Assembly (NCBI GenBank): GCA_907163375.1
Contig: CAJQUW010007539.1
Coordinates: forward strand, 310,001 to 374,000
From: Prostheceraeus crozeri
Taxonomy: Eukaryota; Platyhelminthes; Polycladida; Euryleptidae
DNA length: 64,000 nucleotides
Reading direction: 5' to 3'
The position numbers and the translations under genes are program-made. The notes under the pieces were generated by a model that was not told where the DNA came from, did not search any database, and was given only the letters and a program-made list of their open reading frames with translations. Position 1 is the stretch's first letter; every line of letters starts with the position of its first letter. Shown one piece after another: positions 52,124-61,262 of the stretch.

Positions 52124-52235
52124 AACTACGGCATGGAAAGGCGTGCTGCAATGGTAGATTGCTTTGAAGGAGTGCGCGTTAGCGCACGAGTTCAAACTTA
52201 TCTACCATTGCAGCACGCCTTTCCATGCCGTAGTT
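52124..52235. mobile_element. Fold-back element with perfect 35 bp arms
   Basis: The arms at 52124-52158 and 52201-52235 are exact inverted copies and much richer in GC than their surroundings. The 42-base loop contains its own hairpin, TGCGCGTTAGCGCA, and a TTTGAA/TTCAAA pair. Confidence 0.9.
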
Positions 52236-52792
52236 CTTCATTGCACCATAGATTTAGAAATATAAGTAGATAATGTAGTTTAGGTCATGCTGTGACATAG
52301 CCAATGGTTTTCTTGAATACTTATAGCCGTAGTATCGCCATCGACGCTATTAATTTGATTCATTTTAACGTGTAGTTAATTCACAGGTGTCCCACAAAGT
52401 CTCACTTAGGGGCATTTCTATTTGATAAAAATCCATTAACGTACCACACCATATGGGCATTCTCATTGCTTCAACAACTCTGGATATGTCATTCAGAGCT
52501 ATGTCATCCTGTGAAAGATGATGGCTACTTTTAAATTTCTCCTGCTACCATGATCAAACTCTTTTTATGTATATTTACTTGCATTTCACAAGCGTCCTTC
52601 TCAGTAGGCATGCCAGTTCCTACACCGCACCGTATGGGAAATGTCAAGAATGTAGAAATTTGGATGACGATCGTTTTGTGGATAATAAGAGAGAGTTTGT
52701 CATAGATAAATTGATAGAAACATTGGAAGTCGTTTCCAGTATAGACTAACATGGAAGCACTATAAAAATGTCTCTAAATCTTCGGTTATGCA

Positions 52793-53314
52793 CACAGAAT
52801 TAGAAAGGTCGTCTCTTCTTCCGTTTGACTAGAAAGGAAACATTGGAACATGTAACGTTAATGAAATGGCACAATCTCCTGACTAAATACCATAGCAATC
52901 GAACAATGAGCAGCCAGTTCAACATTAAACACGCCAAATTGTGCAACGTTTCAGTGACTGTTATCAACCGGATCACACAGTAAAGAGACACAGTCGATGT
53001 CGAGTTCTACAGAGAAGTTTGTGAACGTTTTTTCGTGCGTCTGCTAGCTTTTTTAAAAATGATCGGAGGAACCAACATTGTTGAGAAAACTTTTGCGCAA
53101 TGACCTGAATTCTTCGAATCTGAAGGAGTCGTGGAGATGGGAACATTTTGAAAGAATTCAGAGCAATCCGCAAGCGGTGCACGAATATTTTTCCTATCTC
53201 TGCAAGGTACTAAAACTTTCTTTTTGCCCACTTATTAAGTTCCTGCAGGTGCCATTGTTTTGAATCAGTTTGCACTTCTAGCAAAGTGATACGGTTAAAC
53301 AATTTAATTCTGTG
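52793..53314. mobile_element. 522 bp non-autonomous DNA element, copy 2, with perfect 8 bp target duplication
   Basis: This is the same family as 38283-38803. It is flanked by identical octamers GTTATGCA (52785-52792 and 53315-53322), the target length used by hAT and P-type elements. The ends CACAGAATTAG match in inverted orientation. It lies only 35 bp downstream of the receptor exon's stop codon, so it is probably in the 3' UTR of that gene. A 63-residue minus-strand frame is kept in both copies. Confidence 0.92.
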
Positions 53315-53348
53315 GTTATGCATGTACTGCATATGACTCAACAATGCA

Positions 53349-53594
53349 CTACATTGTTATTGACTTACTGCATGTCAGTATTTTCCTGAAAGCATGTCTG
53401 AAGTTTCTTGACATGGCGTTGTAGAGGATTGGATTGACCGACGAATTTACAAAAACCATTGTACGAGCGAAAAGAAGGTACCAAAAGTCCTTGAAAGGTT
53501 TCTTTGTAAAAAAGCTGTTATACACAACCATACCACGATAAGGCAGCCATAAAATGGCAAATAAAATGACAACAATTGCCACCATTTTTACTAC
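53349..53594 (-). CDS. Last exon of a TRH-receptor-like class A GPCR (TM6, TM7, short tail)
   Basis: On the minus strand a TTTTTCTTACAG acceptor precedes an exon that starts VVKMVAIVVILFAILWLPYR and ends at TAG (53351-53349). It covers TM6 (the W-x-P-Y motif as LWLPYR), the third outer loop, TM7 (FVNSSVNPILY, the NPxxY motif) and helix 8 (NFRHAFRKIL) with a very short tail. The best match I know is the thyrotropin-releasing hormone receptor, whose TM6 reads closely as KMLAVVVILFALLWMPYR. Residues known to bind TRH in vertebrates appear to be kept: the Tyr of LPYR and the Arg of LLFAR in TM7. It would couple a small amidated peptide to Gq signalling at the cell surface. TM1-TM5 are not in the window, so the preceding intron exceeds 10 kb. 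Confidence 0.88.
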   Translation of the reverse strand, partial: VVKMVAIVVILFAILWLPYRGMVVYNSFFTKKPFKDFWYLLFARTMVFVNSSVNPILYNAMSRNFRHAFRKILTCSKSITM

Positions 53595-55003
<1,409 letters not shown>

Positions 55004-55221
55004 ACGAAGACATCTGATGTGAACGCCTCATTGTACAAATATGCGGCCTTCCGCACGACTTCAGTGTCTGTATGCCAGTTTCTTTCTAGCTTCAATTCTT
55101 GGCATTTGTGACCTTTTCTTCTCTTCCTCTTACATGCTCCTGTCATTAGGAGATGCAATATCTGCATCAGGAACATGTTGAGATCATTTCATTTTTAAGA
55201 TATGAAATTTGCAGTATTTTG

Positions 55222-55299
55222 ACCAACAGGGCATGAACCGGACTGGAGCTTTCGATCTGGATCGCGGACCGCTTTACTGTAAACTCTGAACCACATGGA
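55222..55299 (-). mobile_element. Possible tRNA-derived SINE head
   Basis: On the minus strand a box A-like TGGTTCAGAGTTT is followed by a box B-like CCGGTTCATGCCC at a tRNA-like distance. The cloverleaf is poor, so it is not a tRNA gene. Confidence 0.35.
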
Positions 55300-56278
55300 T
55301 TGATTGAGTATGCCTGCCCTGTCTTTGTTGGAATTTCTTCGAATGACTCAAGACGTCTTCAAGGTATTCAGAACAGGCACATCAAGATTTGAGGCTCTTT
55401 ATCCGCTGAAGATCTTATATCACGAAGAAGTATTGTGGCAGCAAGACTATTTGATGACTTGATTAAGCAAGATACAATGATAGAGCAGTTGGTTTCTGTC
55501 TCTATTCTATCTGGACGATTGACAGTTCCATTCTGCAGGACCACTACGCGCCGCAATTCACATGAGCATTGCTCACTCTAAAGCTTTTTTCGATCGATAA
55601 ATTCCAATTATCAACTTCATTCATTTATGTTGAATTGACACGCATATCTTTTGATTCCCATTTTTGATTGAATAAACGTTTCTCTCTCTCAATGCAGTTG
55701 GAAATTTTGTCAGCTTGAATAGTGAATAAACATAATTCAAGCTTCACCTGCGATGTTTCCTGATCAAAATTAACAAGCAAAAGGAAGACAACCTTATCTC
55801 ACATGCAAAGTCACCAACTAAATGCAGTTTTTGATGAATGCGATAATATTCTTAATTAACATCGTTCATCATCCGAAATATACATACAAGCGCGTGCTTG
55901 TTTTTAAAGCCGCAATTATGCCACGCATCCGTTAAGAAAATTCTCATTTTATAAATAACTGAAGCCGCCAAAAAGTGGATTGAAAATAATATCATGTTTC
56001 TCAGAAATGTCATCACACGTTTTGTGCAGAGCGTGCGGGCACGCACTCAAATCGATTGACAGAATCATTCATATGGAGAAGGTTGTGTGCGTGTCTCGGG
56101 AAGCTCATTTCCCAGCTATCAATGTGTAATGATGGTAGCACCCGTTATGACGGACATGATTGCAAGCAGAGCACATTTAATGCCATTGTGCTTCAGCGCA
56201 TAGGGAAGCCATCAAGGGAGCAGTCTTGTAAATCGGCGGCCGGGCCAAGCTTTCAAAAATCCAGGCTCGCCTCCCACC
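55300..56278. other. Intergenic/intronic stretch, nothing recognised
   Basis: AATAAACG followed by CTCTCTCTC near 55670-55690 resembles a LINE 3' end on the + strand. No reverse transcriptase is visible upstream. Confidence 0.4.
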
Positions 56279-57320
56279 ATAGAAATTAACAATGCCATAG
56301 AAAGTCCTGGAATGGAAATTGCATGAAAATTACGGCACACGCCGGGGGAACTTAGTTGGGGCAAAATGCAAATTGCACGAGCTTGTTTCTAAGTTTTCTG
56401 ATTGGTATCTATATTTATCAAGCCAATTTGTGAGCTGGATTGTTGCCCCGTGTCCAAAGATCATGTGCACAAAAACAATAATGAATTTACAAAATACTGC
56501 GGCGACAGGATGACAAAGAAGGAAATCCTTTAAAACGTTCTGTACGTTCATCATCTTGAAATATCGCTCCTATAATCAATCAAGAGTATAATCAGACTCT
56601 TATGCAACTTGTAATGTCGATTTACAAAACATGCATTGCTCCAGCTTGAAATGAAATGCCAATAAACCTTTGGGTATTCATTTTACTTTAAAGGGTTCCT
56701 CTGTTCTTTACATTTGAACATTTTTCAAAATTTTCACATGCTTTCGAATATCAGCTGCCAAAACATCATTAAACTATTTCACATAAGTCATTCAATGATT
56801 AATTGAGGAGTTCCAACGACATTCTATTTATCTGAGAAATGATTGTAGGTAAGGAAGCTTTCAGTGTGTTTATTCCAGAAAAGCACTTTCTCTCAACCGC
56901 TTGACGGAGAAATTATCCAATAATATGAAATTTTATCTGTGAATTCTTGAGATGTTCTTCCAACCCGTACACCGACCACTTTCAATATGACTCTGGGAAC
57001 CAAATTTTTAATTCGTATTCCAGTGCTGAAAAATTGTATAATAGTTGTGAATGACTGGCACAAATAGACACAGTATATTAACCCATGGAGTAGTAGGGTA
57101 TTTCACATGATACAATGCCAGCATCTCACTAAAATTCTTTTCATGAAGATCCTGTGATTTGCTGTCACCCACTTCCACAACTAACTTGACAAATAGTTTG
57201 ACTATGATACAATGTTTTAGATCGAATCTGATCTGCAGACCATAGATTTTTCCATGTGCCATCATTGTATATAGGCAAGATATCACACTTCCATTCTAGT
57301 GTGCTATTATCTACTTCTAT
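56279..57320 (-). repeat. Copy B of the ~1 kb interspersed repeat
   Basis: This is the inverted partner of 27976-29008. The outer boundaries agree at both ends: the match stops after GTTAATTTCTATG in both copies. Its minus-strand frames (57407-57165, 57286-57008, 56554-56330) are partly shared with copy A but interrupted. There is no recognised domain. Confidence 0.8.
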
Positions 57321-58263
57321 GGCTCCCACTAAGTGACCAATAAGAAATCTAATTTGATTCCAATGTCTATGGACGTGCGCTTCATGTCTTACATTGTCGG
57401 ATTTCAAAAAGATTCCGAGGAAATTCGACTACCTCGTCGAACATCATCAATATTGATGTGAATACTATTGCGTGTGTAGACAGAAAACATTTTAAGTCAT
57501 GAAATTGAAGTAACAGGGAACGCCCAATCTTCTCGCTTAAACTCCTTCCACTCCTAACGCTCGACTCTTCCTTTCCTTCTTCACTTTTGATAGTACAGCT
57601 AAGATAAGCAGTCATGACATAAGTCTGATACCAAAAGGAGTAATCAATATGTTTTTATTCATAGCAATTTAAAGTATGGCGTTTTGTAATGTAGCGTTAA
57701 TGATTTCATTTCTAAGACTATTCCACTATCCCAGCGAGTCAGAGAGGAACATTTGCAATTAGAAAACTTTAAAAACTCTTCATTTAGAAAATTGGTAAAA
57801 GAGAGCATTAGTGACAAGGAAATGCCGAGATATGGAATTTCTAAATTTCTCTCCGCTTGCATGTATCAAGACATCGATGTAAAAATGGCTCAATATAAAT
57901 GAGAAAATTATTGTCTGTATGCTCGTCAGCATGTCTCCGTTGGCAGCCTGATTTTCAATGCCACAAAAATTCACATGAATTTTAAACGAAGCAAATGAAA
58001 ATTCTTCATTTTGTGGATGATAAAAAGAGTCAAGAGTTTGGATGTTTTTTGGATGTTTGGGAGTTGATTGTTTTATTCCTAATTAATTTCCGTCAATATG
58101 CCTTGAACATCAAAACTCAAAATTCACAATGGCTAGTACAATAGCCTTCAGAAAGTATAGAAATGTAGAAATATATTATATGGAAACATCTGATATATAA
58201 AAAGGAATATAATTATAAAAGAATGTGATAGGTATAGTATTGGGCCACACTTTGCCAATGGCA
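57321..58263. other. Intergenic/intronic stretch, nothing recognised
   Basis: No gene, RNA or repeat was identified apart from short AT-rich palindromes. Confidence 0.5.
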
Positions 58264-60430
58264 CACGGTGTGTTTTTAAGGGGTTATACCTCAACTTTCA
58301 TGCCCACTCTAGAAACCAAATGGAGATTGTTCACATGTCCTGGGAAGTGTAAAACAGCAAATTTGAAAAAAATCTGTCGAGCCCTTTTCTTTCTGCAGCT
58401 TTTTTGCACTTTTTTGCTTTTTTTGCATTTTCTTTGTAACACGCTTTCCTTGGAATTATTTGGCCACTCTAGAAACTAATTGGAGATTGTTTCATATGTC
58501 CTAGGATATGCTAAAATGCAATTTTGAAGGTTATCTACGAGCCTTTTCAGCATATTTGTCACAATTCTATGTCATTGAAATTGTGTGAACTAATCCATAT
58601 CAATAACAAAACTATAAATAGTTACACAAATTTCAAATATGTGGCTAGCGAATGATGGTCTTATGATATATAGATACAACCCTATAGAAGAGGTCTGCTC
58701 AACTGCCCGAGGGATAGCATTATCGCCCGAAGTCTATGGGATGTATCGATTTTATTACCCACTCTGCGATTTTGCCCGGAAACTGTAATGTTATTTCTGT
58801 GGACTGCCGCATTACCCACTGGCAACTGCAATATTTCCCGGTTTATAGTTAATATTTAGTCGTACGTATTTGTATGTTGTAACATACATTGCGCATGAAT
58901 GGGTTAGGTTGTTGAAACTCTATATTCTGGTTGTCAGTTATCTACATTTTACAACATGTAGAGCCCTAATTAGTAACTATGCAAGCACTCACTAAAAATC
59001 AATTCAAAAGCATGCTTTAGATAATCAGTTTCTAAAACAAATGATAACTGTCACATTGCCTGGTCAATCACAGATATCAAATCGCTGGGTGGGTAATAAT
59101 GAAGGTGATCCATATTTGCCATTAGAATTCATGCTGTTCGATTGCTATGATATCTGCTTTGGTTTTGTTTCGTGATCAATAACGCAATAATAAGATTCGT
59201 GATAATGCCTCATACTGCACAGGATTTAGTGCATTAGACTGAAGCCGACAACTTACAACATTGAAGCTGAAACACGATCGATTTGCTGTGCACGCGCACA
59301 ACTGGTGCATTGTGTTTTTTAGCTTGTCTTTCCCAAAGTAAGTATAAATGTAAACACTTTGGTCTTTCCTAATTTTGATTATTCAGTGTACATGGTCATA
59401 TAATATCATTGTTACTGCTATACAGAAATGCTGTAATCAATAGAATATTGTTTTCGACAATCGAGTGTTTTCAAGGCAGAGAGATTATCATGGAAATATG
59501 GCCCTTACTTAGCTTAGCAGTGCAATAAAATGATGGTTCTTGTAGAGTTTCCAACATTCTGCTGGCCATGAAATATGAAATGCAAATTTATTAAAAAATT
59601 TCAAACTGGAAGAGTGTTAGCATGCAGTTTCCGAATTAGTGTTTTCTGATCTTCCAATTGAATGGATCAAAGCTGGCAATTCAAACGATCTCAGGTTCCA
59701 ATTGTTTTTTACGTAGTAGCTACGTAGCAAGTGTTAATAGGCCTATAGACTTGATTGGGTACGCATGCGAAAATAGTGAAAAAGCATGTTATCATAAGAA
59801 GTATAGTCTACAAGAAAAGAAATACTTACCTGATTCATATAATTATGCACATGTAATTGTTTTCTAATTTGCATATACCTGTCTCGTAAGATATGTCAAA
59901 TGAACTCAGCATGATTCTAGAGTGGCCAAATAATTCCAAGGAAAGCGTACTTATATAAATGTACAAGAAGTTTCTAAAAATATATATTGACTCGACAGAT
60001 AATCTTCAAAATTGCATTTTAGCATATCCTAGGACATATGAAACAATCTCCAATTAGTTTCTAGAGTGGCCAAATAATTCCAAGGAAAGCGTGTTACAAA
60101 GAAAATGCAAAAAAAGCAAAAAAGTGCAAAAAAGCTATGAAAAGAAAAGGGCTCGACAGATCTTTTCGAATTTGCCTTTTTACACTTCCTAGGATATGTT
60201 GAGCAATCTTCATTTGGTTTCTAGCGTGGGCACATAATTTCAAGAAAAATGCACTACAACAAAAATGCAAAAAAAGCAAAAAAATGCAAAAAAGCTGCAG
60301 AAAGAAAAGGGCTCGACAGATTTTTTTCAAATTTGCTGTTTTACACTTCCCAGGACATGTGAAACAATCTCCATTTGGTTTCTAGAGTGGGCATGAAAGT
60401 TGAGGTATAACCCCTTAAAAACACACCGTG
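58264..60430. mobile_element. Large fold-back element, 2.2 kb, arms built of ~160 bp subrepeats
   Basis: The ends CACGGTGTGTTTTTAAGG are inverted at the two borders (58264 and 60430). The left arm runs to about 58560 and the right arm from about 59920. Both consist of tandem subrepeats of about 160 bp that include GAAAC(C/T)AA(A/T)TGGAGATTGT and a T-rich GCTTTTTTTGC tract, two in the left arm and three in the right. A GGCA tetranucleotide flanks both sides. The 1.35 kb middle is unrelated and contains repeated ATTACCCACT and GCCCG motifs at 58705-58840, but no transposase is recognised. Confidence 0.8.
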
Positions 60431-60824
60431 GGCAATAAATGGAAAAGTTGAACTGATTGGATATAAAAGAGATACATGCACAGTAGTAGCAATACAAAGT
60501 GTAGTAAAAACCATAAGAAAGAAAAAAGGCAATGCAATGTGAATTATGAGTAGGTATGTCAGGGACGCAACAGCATTAGCTAATTATGACACATTAAATG
60601 AATTCATTGATTTCATCCATTTTTTGTTATCCTAACTAATTCGCCTCAGAGGATTGAGAGTGGCAAAACATGGTGCACAACCTTCCCTTCGAAGATGAAC
60701 TCCGTATTTGATTCTGGTGTTTGTTTTTCATATCTACTCGCATGTGGCCACTTACTGAATGCTTTACTAGCCCTTTTTTTAAAAAAACTAGGATAGGCCT
60801 ACATGCATATATATACCTATATAT
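60431..60824. other. Short stretch without features
   Basis: No gene. The octamer TAGGCCTA is at 60794, followed by a short AT-rich run before the hairpin. Confidence 0.5.
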
Positions 60825-60966
60825 GTTTAGACAAGTAACCTGGCAATTGATAAATTTATCAAATCTCAACAGATGTATGAGGCCCAACAGGCCGAAACAT
60901 GTCTCGTGGTGGTTACATCTGTTGAGATTTGATAAATTTATCAATTGCCAGGTTACTTGTCTAAAC
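60825..60966. repeat. Perfect 53 bp inverted repeat enclosing a broken hammerhead motif
   Basis: The arms at 60825-60877 and 60914-60966 are exact reverse complements. The 36-base loop (60878-60913) is the central part of the ribozyme seen complete at 61164-61217. The right arm is the 3' flank that also follows the intact ribozyme, so the left arm is an inverted copy of that flank. Confidence 0.95.
60876..60909 (+). ncRNA. Degenerate hammerhead ribozyme copy
   Basis: Stem II (GGCC/GGCC with loop CAACA), GAAA, the tiny stem III and the GTC cleavage triplet are identical to the intact copy. The 5' core reads TGTATGA instead of CTGATGA, and the 5' strand of stem I is missing. It should not cleave. 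Confidence 0.75.
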
Positions 60967-61096
60967 ATGTAATGAGTATCGCCTGCGTGAAGCGCCTCAA
61001 TCTCGGATGCGGTATTAAGTGATTGCAGAATGCAGTCCGCCCTCCACGTGCCTTCGTTAAAGGAGTGCCTTCCTGGATAATTCACGCTCTCAACAG

Positions 61097-61262
61097 ATGG
61101 TCCGGTGGCCTTGTGGTTAGAGGGTATGCTTGCACGTCCTCTAGCTCCAACGTTGCTGGTTCAAACCTACCCACGACTGATGAGGCCCAACAGGCCGAAA
61201 CATGTCTCGTGGTGGTTACATCTGTTGAGATTTGATAAATATATATATATATATATATATAT
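61097..61262 (+). mobile_element. tRNA-derived SINE with ribozyme body and (TA)n tail
   Basis: The head has a box A-like segment (TTGTGGTTAGAGGG) and a box B (GGTTCAAACC at 61158-61167) at tRNA spacing, giving an internal RNA polymerase III promoter. The body directly after box B is a hammerhead ribozyme. A short 3' segment ends in a (TA)n run at about 61236-61262. The layout recalls the hammerhead-bearing SINE-like repeats of schistosomes (Sm-alpha) and metazoan retrozymes. The sequence itself I cannot assign to a named family. Confidence 0.75.
61164..61217 (+). ncRNA. Type I hammerhead ribozyme, complete core
   Basis: All conserved parts are present in order. The outer stem I helix is AACC (61164-61167) with GGTT (61214-61217). 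An internal loop follows, then the inner stem I helix CCACGA (61171-61176) with TCGTGG (61207-61212). The core is CTGATGA (61177-61183), then stem II GGCC/GGCC (61184-61187 and 61193-61196) with loop CAACA, and GAAA (61197-61200). Stem III is two base pairs with a two-base loop (AC-AT-GT), followed by C61206, the expected cleavage site. The very short stem III is typical of hammerheads in animal Penelope-like elements and retrozymes, which often work as dimers. The stem I internal loop could dock with loop II. The match is to known structural rules. Activity has not been tested. Confidence 0.88.

Noticed and set aside
57008-57407. Minus-strand frames of repeat copy B as a receptor ligand-binding (ANF-type) domain
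   Set aside because: A few residues resemble that fold, but the spacing fails, the frames are interrupted and copy A does not preserve them.
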